Source: Streptomyces sp. NA04227 (GTDB lineage: Bacteria > Actinomycetota > Actinomycetes > Streptomycetales > Streptomycetaceae). From it: DNA of 64,000 nt. Both the position numbers and the translations under genes were made by a program. Location: contig NZ_CP054918.1 in NCBI RefSeq assembly GCF_013364195.1, positions 6,809,001 to 6,873,000 on the forward strand, read 5' to 3'. Of this stretch, positions 1 through 6,946 are shown piece by piece (position 1 is the first letter of the stretch; each line of letters begins with the position of its first letter). Under the pieces are notes generated by a model. That model ran no database searches, had not been told where the DNA came from, and worked only from the letters and a program-made list of their open reading frames with translations.

Positions 1-310
1 CCGCTCGGGTCGGTGCCGACCTCGAATGCCGACCCCGAATCCCGCCCCCTATCCCGACCTGGGGTGCCGACCTCGAAATCCGACTCCGGGAGTCCCGCCC
101 AAAAGGTGGCGTAAGAGCCGTATCGGCTGGTGACAGCCCTGAACTGGAGCCGGGTGGGCAGGAGTTCACACCACAGGGTGCTCTCGGGAGCGTGGGCTGT
201 CGCGGCGAGCGGTAATGGTCCGGCAAGGTCATAGTGTGCCCGCGAAAGTACACACTGTGACTCCGTATCACTCCCGTGACTCCGGAGCTGATTCGCCTGG
301 AACAATCGAG
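1..310. other. No gene recognised; short direct repeat
   Basis: I see no convincing coding region in this stretch. A 15-bp direct repeat, GGTGCCGACCTCGAA, occurs at 12-26 and again at 63-77. Open frames crossing the region have no ribosome binding site and no recognisable sequence. It could hold the end of a gene lying left of the window edge, or only leader sequence. Confidence 0.4.
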
Positions 311-505
311 CTAGTCGTCCGAGCTGTCCTGTCCACCCCGGCCGCTGCGGCGGCCACGTCCCGCCGCGCGAGCCAACTCGCCCGCCGCCAGGGTCGCCCC
401 GGCCACCGCACGCACCCAGCGTGGCCCGCCTCGGGACGCCCACACGACGCAGACGCATCCTCCGACGGCGAGTACGAGAACAGCGGACAGTACGAGCAGA
501 GTCAT
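311..505 (-). CDS. Small single-pass membrane protein, unknown function
   Basis: A 64-residue protein with a hydrophobic N-terminus (residues 2-24, rich in L, V and A, ending in CVCVVWAS) followed by a basic, Gly/Arg-rich tail and a final SSDD. The start ATG is preceded by AAGGGGGACGACC, a good ribosome binding site at normal spacing, which is the main reason for accepting it. It runs divergently from the arginine deiminase gene. The form suggests a membrane-anchored peptide with a cytoplasmic basic tail. I do not recognise a family and propose no function. Confidence 0.55.
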   Translation of the reverse strand: MTLLVLSAVLVLAVGGCVCVVWASRGGPRWVRAVAGATLAAGELARAAGRGRRSGRGGQDSSDD

Positions 506-777
506 GGTCGTCCCCCTTCTTGGTCATCGGTCCACCGCATCCTCTCAGGCGGCGTGCTGGCCGGAACCGATCGCACGGCGCGGTCTCGTTCGATGCGTTC
601 GCCGGGTCGCGAACGCGGCGGCCGTGGTTCGGCGCTTACGGAGTCTGCGTCGGTGAGACGGAAGACTTGCGGTGAGACTCCCCGTGACCCGTCGGACACC
701 CGTGATTTCCGGGGTCTGACCCGGAAGTTTCCGTCGGAAGCCTGCACGGGGCGGGTTCAGGCGGGGAATATGGAGCC

Positions 778-2013
778 ATGGGATTTCACGTCGACTCCGA
801 GACAGGGCGGCTGAGCCGCGTCATCCTGCACCGACCGGATCTGGAGCTGAAACGGCTCACGCCCAGCAACAAGGACGCCCTGCTCTTCGACGACGTCCTG
901 TGGGTGCGTCGGGCGCGGCAGGAGCACGACGGCTTCGCCGATGTGCTGCGCGACCGGGGCGTGACCGTACACCTCTTCGGTGATCTGCTCCGCGAGACCG
1001 TCGCGCTGCCCGCGGCGCGCGGTCTGGTCCTGGACCGGGTCTTCGACGAGAAGGAGTACGGTCCGCTGGCCACGGACCATCTGCGGGCGGCCTTCGAGAC
1101 GATGGCCCCGGCGGAGCTGGCCGAGGTGCTGGTCGGCGGGATGACGAAGCGTGAGTTCCTGGAGCAGCACCCCGAACCCACCTCGGTGCGCTTCCACGCC
1201 ATGGAACTGGACGACTTCCTGCTCGGCCCGCTGCCCAACCACCTGTTCACCCGCGACACCTCGGCCTGGATCTACGACGGGGTCTCCATCAACGCCATGC
1301 GCTGGCCCGCCCGTCAGCGCGAGACGGTGCACTTCGAGGCGATCTATCGGCACCACCCGCTGTTTAGCGGCGCGCAGGCCGACCCCTTCCAGACGTGGTC
1401 GGAGGGGCAGGCGGACTATCCCTCGACGATCGAGGGCGGCGACGTCCTGGTGATCGGCAACGGTGCGGTGCTGATCGGCATGAGTGAGCGGACCACACCG
1501 CAGGCGGTGGAGATGCTCGCGCACAAGCTCTTCGCGGCCGGTTCGGCGCACACGATCGTCGCGCTGGACATGCCCAAGCGCCGTGCCTTCATGCACCTGG
1601 ACACCGTGATGACGATGGTCGACGGCGACACCTTCACGCAGTACGCCGGACTCGGCATGCTGCGCTCCTACACCATCGAACCGGGCGCCGACGCCAAGGA
1701 GTTGAAGGTCACCGACCACCCGCCGGAGCACATGCACCGCGCCATAGCGGCGGCGCTCGGCCTCAGCGAGATCCGGGTGCTCACGGCGACTCAGGACGTG
1801 CACGCCGCCGAACGCGAGCAGTGGGACGACGGCTGCAATGTGCTCGCGGTCGAGCCCGGGGTGGTCGTCGCCTACGAGCGCAACGCGACCACCAACACCC
1901 ATCTGCGCAAGCAGGGCATCGAGGTGATCGAGATCCCCGGCAGCGAACTCGGCCGGGGCCGTGGCGGCCCGCGCTGCATGAGCTGCCCGGTTGAGCGGGA
2001 GGCCGTCGTCTGA
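778..2013 (+). CDS. arcA: Arginine deiminase
   Basis: Hydrolyses L-arginine to L-citrulline and ammonia in the cytoplasm, the first step of the arginine deiminase route. The 411-residue length is typical. Family signatures are visible: the N-terminal HVDSETGRL, the [11 protein letters not shown] segment (about 157-167), the EGGDV motif (about 219) and the C-terminal nucleophile loop [11 protein letters not shown] with the catalytic Cys at about residue 400. The more usual form of that loop is CMSMP, so CMSCP is a small variant. The ATG at 778 gives the expected N-terminus. The ornithine carbamoyltransferase follows 308 bp downstream, but no carbamate kinase is present, so the classical ATP-yielding pathway is not complete here. 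The identification is firm. Confidence 0.95.
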   Translation: MGFHVDSETGRLSRVILHRPDLELKRLTPSNKDALLFDDVLWVRRARQEHDGFADVLRDRGVTVHLFGDLLRETVALPAARGLVLDRVFDEKEYGPLATDHLRAAFETMAPAELAEVLVGGMTKREFLEQHPEPTSVRFHAMELDDFLLGPLPNHLFTRDTSAWIYDGVSINAMRWPARQRETVHFEAIYRHHPLFSGAQADPFQTWSEGQADYPSTIEGGDVLVIGNGAVLIGMSERTTPQAVEMLAHKLFAAGSAHTIVALDMPKRRAFMHLDTVMTMVDGDTFTQYAGLGMLRSYTIEPGADAKELKVTDHPPEHMHRAIAAALGLSEIRVLTATQDVHAAEREQWDDGCNVLAVEPGVVVAYERNATTNTHLRKQGIEVIEIPGSELGRGRGGPRCMSCPVEREAVV

Positions 2014-2029
2014 CGGAACGGCGAGAACA

Positions 2030-2180
2030 GCGACGGCGGTGAGGAAGGCGACGGCGTCGAGGAAGGCAACGGCGGTGACGGCGCTACGGCGCCGACGCGA
2101 CGGCGGCGACCGGGACCACTGACCGCCGCACATACCAGCCTGCTGCCGCCGCGCACCGCCCTGCTGCCGCCGCACACCGG
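2030..2180. repeat. Imperfect short tandem repeats in the arcA-OTC spacer
   Basis: Three imperfect copies of an 18-bp unit (GCGACGGCGGTGAGGAAG at 2030-2047, then 2048-2065 and 2066-2083) are followed by two copies of a 20/21-bp unit beginning CTGCTGCCGCCG (2140-2160 and 2161-2180). The rest of the 308-bp spacer carries no gene. These look like slippage-generated repeats in non-coding DNA. A function such as an mRNA structure is possible but not shown. Confidence 0.5.
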
Positions 2181-2253
2181 CCGCCGGCCGGGCGGCGGCA
2201 GCGGGGCCGGGCTGCGACTCTGGGAATGGCGTGACGACGGTCACGCGAGCGTT

Positions 2254-2290
2254 GATGAATAGAAATGTGGATCCCTGTATAGAATTCCAG
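2254..2290. promoter_or_regulatory. Possible pair of ARG boxes (ArgR operator) before OTC
   Basis: An AT-rich island just upstream of the carbamoyltransferase gene contains two imperfect dyads, TGAATAGAAATGTG (2256-2269) and TGTATAGAATTCCA (2276-2289), with centres 20 bp apart. ArgR operators usually consist of two 18-bp ARG boxes of the form TGAAT-N4-ATTCA with centres about 21 bp apart, so position and spacing fit arginine repression. The match to the consensus is partial, and no ArgR gene is in the window. Confidence 0.4.
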
Positions 2291-2321
2291 GGTCCTCAGT
2301 CACGCGACCCAGGAGCGCCCG

Positions 2322-3338
2322 ATGGCGACTGCTCTGCCCGACCTCGTCGGCCGCCACTTCCTCAAGGAGCTGGACCACGACGCGACGGAGTTCCGCGCCC
2401 TGGTCTCGCTGGCCGCCGAGCTGAAGGCGGCGAAGCGCGCGGGCAGGGAGGAGCGCGCGCTGACGGGCCGGAACATCGCGTTGATCTTCGAGAAGACGTC
2501 CACGCGTACCCGGTGCGCCTTCGAGGTCGCCGCGGCCGACCAGGGCGCCTCCACCACGTACCTGGATCCCTCGGGCTCGCAGATCGGGCACAAGGAGTCG
2601 GTGAAGGACACGGCCCGGGTGCTCGGGCGGATGTTCGACGCGATCCAGTACCGCGGGGACAGCCAGGCCAAGGTCGAGGAGCTGGCCAGGCATGCCGGGG
2701 TCCCGGTCTACAACGGCCTCACCGACGACTGGCACCCCACCCAGATGCTGGCCGACGTGCTCACGATGACCGAGCACAGCCCCCGGCCGCTGGACGAGAC
2801 CGCGTTCGCCTACCTCGGCGACGCCCGCTTCAACATGGGCAACTCCTACCTGGTCACCGGGGCGCTGCTCGGCATGGACGTCCGTATCGTCGCGCCCGAG
2901 GCGTACTGGCCCTCGGCCGAGGTCGTCGCCACGGCGCGCGCCCTCGCCGAGCGCAGCGGCGCCCGCCTCACACTCACCGAGGACGTGACCGAGGGCGTAC
3001 GCGGCGCCGACTTCGTGGCCACCGACGTCTGGGTGTCGATGGGTGAGCCGAAGGAGATCTGGGACGAGCGGATCGCCGACCTGGCACCGTACGCGGTGAC
3101 CATGGACGTGCTGCGGGCCACCGGAAAGCCGGACGTGAAGTTCCTGCACTGCCTGCCCGCCTTCCACGACCTCGGTACGGCGGTGGGCCGCGACATCCAC
3201 GCACGGCACGGGCTGACCTCGCTGGAGGTCACGGACGAGGTGTTCGAGTCGGCGCACTCGGTGGTGTTCGACGAGGCGGAGAACCGGCTGCACACGATCA
3301 AGGCGGTACTGGTGGCCACGCTCGGCGGCGGTCGGTAG
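2322..3338 (+). CDS. argF: Ornithine carbamoyltransferase
   Basis: Interconverts L-ornithine plus carbamoyl phosphate and L-citrulline plus phosphate in the cytoplasm. The protein has 338 residues, normal for the family. The carbamoyl-phosphate motif STRTR is at 60-64, the ornithine-side motif HCLPAFHD at about 276-283, and the MGNS segment at about 172. The start is supported by AGGAG 8 bp upstream. It lies downstream of arginine deiminase, which suggests a catabolic (arcB-like) use of citrulline, but an ARG-box-like pair in front would fit biosynthetic regulation. From sequence alone I cannot separate the anabolic argF role from the catabolic arcB role, so the symbol names the family rather than the direction. 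Confidence 0.93.
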   Translation: MATALPDLVGRHFLKELDHDATEFRALVSLAAELKAAKRAGREERALTGRNIALIFEKTSTRTRCAFEVAAADQGASTTYLDPSGSQIGHKESVKDTARVLGRMFDAIQYRGDSQAKVEELARHAGVPVYNGLTDDWHPTQMLADVLTMTEHSPRPLDETAFAYLGDARFNMGNSYLVTGALLGMDVRIVAPEAYWPSAEVVATARALAERSGARLTLTEDVTEGVRGADFVATDVWVSMGEPKEIWDERIADLAPYAVTMDVLRATGKPDVKFLHCLPAFHDLGTAVGRDIHARHGLTSLEVTDEVFESAHSVVFDEAENRLHTIKAVLVATLGGGR

Positions 3339-3365
3339 GGCCGACGGCTCGAATCGACCGACCGC

Positions 3366-3812
3366 TCAGATCAGCGGCTGCCGCTGATGCGGGATCGCGG
3401 GCAGCGTGAACCACACCGCCTTGCCGGAGTCGGTGGGGCGGTGTCCGCAGGACAGGCTCAGGGTGCGGATCAGGAGCAGGCCGCGGCCGTGTTCGAGCCA
3501 GGGATCGGGCTCCTCGGCCGGGCCGGGCCGGGACATGTCGCCGGGCGGCTCGGGATTGCGGTCGTGGACCTCCACCTGGCAGCCGGTGGGCAGGACCTCC
3601 ACGACGAGTTCGATGGGGGCGTCCCCGGTGGTGTGCTCCACCGCGTTGGCCACGAGCTCGGCCGTGAGCAGTTCCGCGGTGTCGCAGTCGGCGCCGTGAT
3701 CGAGCTGCGCCAGCGCCTTGCGCACCAGGGAGCGAGCGACCGGCACCGCGGCGGCGGTGTGCGGCAGCTCGACGCGCCACGAGGGCGGGCTGGTGAGTTC
3801 GTACAAGGCCAT
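3366..3812 (-). CDS. HATPase_c anti-sigma-factor-type ATP-binding protein
   Basis: A 148-residue single-domain protein of the histidine-kinase-like ATPase superfamily, of the type related to SpoIIAB/RsbW and abundant in Streptomyces. Visible motifs are the N box (ELLTAELVANAVEHT, about 46-60), where the Asn/Glu bind Mg-ATP, and a G-box-like HGRGLLLIRTLS (about 108-119). There is no membrane segment and no extra domain. Such proteins bind or phosphorylate an anti-sigma antagonist, or act as stand-alone partner-switch components. The gene converges on the OTC gene with only 27 bp between stops. No cognate sigma or antagonist gene is adjacent. Two SpoIIE phosphatases elsewhere in the window belong to the same type of signalling, but a direct link is only a guess. 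Confidence 0.85.
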   Translation of the reverse strand: MALYELTSPPSWRVELPHTAAAVPVARSLVRKALAQLDHGADCDTAELLTAELVANAVEHTTGDAPIELVVEVLPTGCQVEVHDRNPEPPGDMSRPGPAEEPDPWLEHGRGLLLIRTLSLSCGHRPTDSGKAVWFTLPAIPHQRQPLI

Positions 3813-4165
3813 GGGTCCGATCAGGAAGAAAACATTTCTGGTACGGGCAAACCTTCGCCCACCTTACGAACCCCGCCGAAAGGGCGGGGAGAGGCTCCCG
3901 TCACACACTCGCCGGGACTTTGGTCCCTCCGTCCCCGACTGCTCGTCGCCGGTACGGCACACACGGTCAGAACGCCCTGACGAGCGGCGTACGGTCGCGG
4001 CGGTGGTCCGGCCGCCGTGCCGCGCCATCGGCCGGGTTTGGTGGTCCGGCTCACATGTCGCGGCTCCGGCTCCCGCCACGCACCGTGTCCGGGCGCGTAC
4101 GCAAACATCCACACCGCCCCCTCTCCCGGTCCCGGCCACGAGGAGCCGCACCGGCGCCGCCCCGC
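3813..4165. other. 353-bp intergenic stretch, no gene seen
   Basis: Lies between two minus-strand genes and must hold the promoter of the HATPase gene (just left) and the end of the HAD hydrolase transcript (right). The open frames crossing it are compositionally poor and lack convincing ribosome binding sites. I found no strong hairpin or operator. Confidence 0.5.
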
Positions 4166-4864
4166 TCAGTCCCGCAGCGGGCTGCTGTCCAGTGCCGCGA
4201 GCAGCCGGGCCGGGTTCTCGTACACCGCGACGGCGCCCGCCTCGACGAGTTCGGCCTGGCTGTTGCCGCCGGACAGCAGGGCCACGCACTCCACCCCGGC
4301 CCGCTCCGCCGCCTCCACGTCCCAGATGGAATCGCCCACGAAGCGGGCATGCTCGGGCCGCACCCCCGCCGCGTCGAGCGCGGCCTCGATCGGCTCGGGT
4401 GCGGGCTTGCCCTCGCTGACGTCCTCGGCGGTGGTGGCGCCGAGGATCGCGTCGTCGGCGTTGATCGCGCGGCGCAGGGCGGTCAGTTCACCGCCCTTGG
4501 CCGAGGTGGCGAGGTAGATGCGCCAGCCGCGTCCGGCCAGGGTGCGCAACAGGGCCGCGGCGCCGTCCAGGGCCTGGAGCCGCTCGTGCCACTGGGCGTA
4601 GACGACGGAGTGGGCCGTGGAGATCGCGTCGCCCTGCTCGTCGGCGCACTTCGGCCCGACCAGGCGTGCCGTCAGACGGCCCGACGGCAGGCCGACGCAG
4701 TGGTGGATGGCGGACATCGGCACCTGATGCCCGTACTGCCGGAAGGCCTCCCACCAGGCCACCGTGTGCAGGTGGTTGCTGTCCACCAGGGTGCCGTCCA
4801 CATCGAAGACCGCTGCCCGCGGCGGATTGCCGCGCCCTGGGTGACGTACTCCGTCGGCGTTCAC
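4166..4864 (-). CDS. HAD-superfamily hydrolase (phosphatase-type)
   Basis: A 232-residue haloacid dehalogenase-like hydrolase. Motif I is FDVDGTLVDS (nucleophile and acid-base Asp pair, about residues 19-28), the motif II Ser is in LATSAKGG (about 127), the motif III Lys is in the SEGKPAPEP segment (about 151), and motif IV is VGDSIWDVEAA (about 176). A helical cap lies between motifs I and II, as in phosphoglycolate-phosphatase/beta-phosphoglucomutase-like members. I chose the GTG at 4864 because GGGAGG lies 6-8 bp upstream and the protein then begins just before motif I; longer in-frame extensions are compositionally odd. It probably dephosphorylates a small phosphorylated metabolite. The substrate cannot be told from sequence, and neighbours give no clue. 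Confidence 0.88.
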   Translation of the reverse strand: MNADGVRHPGRGNPPRAAVFDVDGTLVDSNHLHTVAWWEAFRQYGHQVPMSAIHHCVGLPSGRLTARLVGPKCADEQGDAISTAHSVVYAQWHERLQALDGAAALLRTLAGRGWRIYLATSAKGGELTALRRAINADDAILGATTAEDVSEGKPAPEPIEAALDAAGVRPEHARFVGDSIWDVEAAERAGVECVALLSGGNSQAELVEAGAVAVYENPARLLAALDSSPLRD

Positions 4865-5274
4865 CTGACCACCTCCCGAGCCCGGGCGGAGGGCACCCGC
4901 GTCCACGGCGCACGCGCCGGGCGGAGAGCCTCCGCGGCAACCCCGTGTGCGCCGGGCGGGGGCGCGCCCGGGTCCGCCCTGCCGGACCGTTGTTGTCGTA
5001 CCCGTCGTGTCGTACCCGCCCTTCGATGGTGCAGGACCGGGGGCCGCCCTCGCACGGCGAATCCGGTGTTCTCTGCCGACGTGCAGGCGGGGGCGGTTGT
5101 CCCGCTCCACGGCCCCGCCGTCCCGCGCCCGCCCGACTGCGAGGGCCGGACGGGCATGCGACGGTGGAAAGGAGGCCTTCGGCGCGGGTCCCGGGCGTCC
5201 GCCGATGCCCGTCGGTCCCGCAGTGGCTGCCGCCCACGGCCCCAACGGCCCGCCGCAGAGCTCCTGGAGGACAC
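4865..5274. other. 410-bp stretch without a recognised gene
   Basis: GC-rich DNA upstream of the HAD hydrolase (minus strand) and the proline-rich ORF (plus strand). Every open frame here looks like a shadow and has no family resemblance. It probably holds the two divergent promoters. I could not identify -35/-10 boxes or a palindrome. Confidence 0.4.
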
Positions 5275-5568
5275 GTGCCGGAAGGACAAGCACCGACTCC
5301 GCACCGTCCCGGCCGCCCCGGGCCCACCCGGCCCGAGCCGACACCGCCGTCACCGCCGAAACCGGTGCCCGACGGGCCCGAGCCGGGGCCAGGCCCGGGC
5401 CCGTTGCCCACCCCGGACCCGGGTACGGGGCCGCCGCGCCCCGACCCCCATCCGGTACCGCCGGGACCGGACCCCGACCCGGGGCCGGTCCCGCCACCCG
5501 AGAAACCGCCCTCGCCGCCACCTGCCCCCCGCCCGTACCGGACCGGCCACAACGACAACGGCAATTGA
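5275..5568 (+). CDS. Proline-rich small protein, doubtful
   Basis: A 97-residue frame starting at GTG 5275, preceded by GGAGG at a spacing of 4 bp. About every third residue is proline, in PxP, GPGPGP and PDPxP repeats, and it ends in RTGHNDNGN. There is no signal peptide, Cys or hydrophobic segment, so it would be an unstructured cytoplasmic polypeptide. It could instead be non-coding GC-rich DNA: codon bias in Pro/Gly-rich frames is a weak guide. The good ribosome binding site is the only real support. Confidence 0.35.
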   Translation: MPEGQAPTPHRPGRPGPTRPEPTPPSPPKPVPDGPEPGPGPGPLPTPDPGTGPPRPDPHPVPPGPDPDPGPVPPPEKPPSPPPAPRPYRTGHNDNGN

Positions 5569-5570
5569 AG

Positions 5571-5640
5571 GCGACACAGGCGACACAGGCGACGAAGACG
5601 ACGAGACGACGAAGACGACGAGACGACGAGACGAGGAAGA
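5571..5640. repeat. GACGACGA-type low-complexity tandem repeat
   Basis: Two copies of GGCGACACA lead into a run built from GACGAAGACGACGAGAC-like units repeated over about 50 bp, ending at the start of the decarboxylase remnant. It lies between the proline-rich frame and the remnant, and may mark the slippage or deletion event that removed the real 5' context of the latter. Confidence 0.6.
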
Positions 5641-5660
5641 TGACGAAGTCCAAGGAGTTG

Positions 5661-5978
5661 ATGACGACGACGGAGCCGACAGCGGCGGCCAAGACGATGG
5701 ACCACCGCAGGGCCCCGGTGTTCGAAGCGCTCAACCGGTACCGCGACGAGGACCAACCGGCCTTCGGCCCACCGGCGCACATACAGACCCGGGGCGCCGA
5801 TCCGGAAGTGGTGGCGCTGCTCGGGGAGACGGCGCTGCGCGGCGAGGAACTCCTGGGTGAGGCGCTGGAGTTGGCCGCGCCGACCACGGCGGCCATCGAG
5901 GAGAGCGACGGGCTGCACGTCAACGACCGTACGGACTTCTGGAGAGGGACATGGCGGACTTTGGCTACACGATGCTGA
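5661..5978 (+). pseudogene. Remnant of Orn/Lys/Arg decarboxylase N-terminus
   Basis: From the ATG at 5697 the frame reads DHRRAPVFEAL, then a YRDEDQPAFGPPAHIQ segment and TRGADPEVVALLG. This closely follows the N-terminus of actinobacterial PLP-dependent Orn/Lys/Arg decarboxylases (D-x-x-RAPVLEAL, FxPPGHKQGRGxDPxVxxxLG). After about residue 60 the resemblance stops, and the frame ends at 5978 without the PLP-binding domain, 28 bp inside the next gene. A full enzyme is several hundred residues long. ATGs at 5640, 5661 and 5697 are in frame; the one at 5661 has an AAGGAG close by. Either this is a decayed, truncated gene, or a short protein has reused the N-terminal wing domain. It may once have fed polyamine synthesis. 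Confidence 0.55.
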
Positions 5979-6916
5979 CCGAGCAGGCCGGGCCGCGTGA
6001 GCTCGTCGCGCACGCGGTACAGGCCGAGGAGGCCGGATTCGACTTCTCCGTCACCTCCGACCACTACTCACCCTGGCTCGCCGAGCAGGGACACGCCCCC
6101 TACGCCTGGACCGTCCTCGGCGCCGCCGCGCAGGCCACCTCACGCCTGCCGCTGATGACCTACGTGACCTGCCCGACCACGCGTTACCACCCCGCCGTCG
6201 TGGCACAGAAGGCCGCCACCCTCCAACTCCTCTCCCAGGGCCGGTTCCGCCTCGGGCTCGGCTCCGGCGAGAACCTCAACGAGCATGTGGTGGGCGGAGG
6301 TTGGCCCGGTGTCGTGGAGCGACAGGAGAAACTCGCCGAGGCCGTACAGATCATCCGGCAGCTCTTCGCGGGCGGCACCCTCAACCACCACGGCCCGCAC
6401 TACGACGTGGAGTCCGCGACCCTGTGGGACCGCCCCGAGGAGCCGCCCCCGATCGGCATCGCGGCCTCCGGCAACGCCTCCTGCGAACTGGCCGGTGAAC
6501 TCGGCGACTTGCTGATCGCGGTCGAGCCGAAGCCCGAACTCGTGCGCGCCTTCGAGCGGTTCGGCGGCGAGGGCAAGCCGCGAGTCGGTCAGCTGCCGAT
6601 CGCCTACGACCCCGACCGGGACACCGCCGTCAAGCGCGCCCACGCACAGTTCCGCTGGTTCGGTGGCGGCTGGAAGGTCAACTCCGAACTGCCCACCACG
6701 GAAGCCTTCGCGGGGGCCACCCAATTCGTACGTGAGGAGGACGTCGCGAAGTCCATCCCCTGCGGCGACGACGTGGATCTCTTTGTGGAGGCCGTACGCC
6801 CGTACGTCCGGGCCGGGTTCACCGAGGTCGCCCTGATTCAGATCGGGGGTGACACACAGCCCGCCTTCCTCGACTGGGCCCGCCGCGAACTGCTGCCCGC
6901 GCTGCGGCGCCTGTAG
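5951..6916 (+). CDS. LLM-class F420-dependent oxidoreductase
   Basis: A 321-residue luciferase-like TIM-barrel protein of the subgroup that uses reduced coenzyme F420 (TIGR03557-like). Typical segments are FGYTMLTEQAGP at the N-terminus, the SDHYSPWLAEQGH loop (about 36-48), YVTCPTTRYHPAVVAQ (about 71-86), and the LGLGSGENLNEHVVGGGWP segment (about 102-120) that contacts the cofactor and substrate. It would reduce or oxidise a small organic substrate in the cytoplasm; the substrate is unknown. The start is fixed by GGAGAGGGAC directly before the ATG. It overlaps the decarboxylase remnant by 28 bp and is followed 30 bp later by the SpoIIE-type phosphatase, so the two intact genes may share a transcript. 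Confidence 0.9.
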   Translation: MADFGYTMLTEQAGPRELVAHAVQAEEAGFDFSVTSDHYSPWLAEQGHAPYAWTVLGAAAQATSRLPLMTYVTCPTTRYHPAVVAQKAATLQLLSQGRFRLGLGSGENLNEHVVGGGWPGVVERQEKLAEAVQIIRQLFAGGTLNHHGPHYDVESATLWDRPEEPPPIGIAASGNASCELAGELGDLLIAVEPKPELVRAFERFGGEGKPRVGQLPIAYDPDRDTAVKRAHAQFRWFGGGWKVNSELPTTEAFAGATQFVREEDVAKSIPCGDDVDLFVEAVRPYVRAGFTEVALIQIGGDTQPAFLDWARRELLPALRRL

Positions 6917-6946
6917 CGGCGTGCCCGCCTGTTCAGGAGTGATCGC

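Noticed and set aside
130..215. Possible cobalamin-type riboswitch (AGCGGTAA-like and GAACT/AGTTC dyad)
   Set aside because: The conserved B12-box order is absent and no cobalamin-related gene follows.
215..814. 199-residue plus-strand frame at the left end
   Set aside because: Low-complexity Arg/Ser-rich translation that overlaps the arginine deiminase start and the small membrane gene; no ribosome binding site.
757..2244. 495-residue minus-strand frame antisense to arginine deiminase
   Set aside because: Mirror frame caused by GC-rich third positions; Arg/Val/His-rich without domains, and the plus-strand gene is certain.
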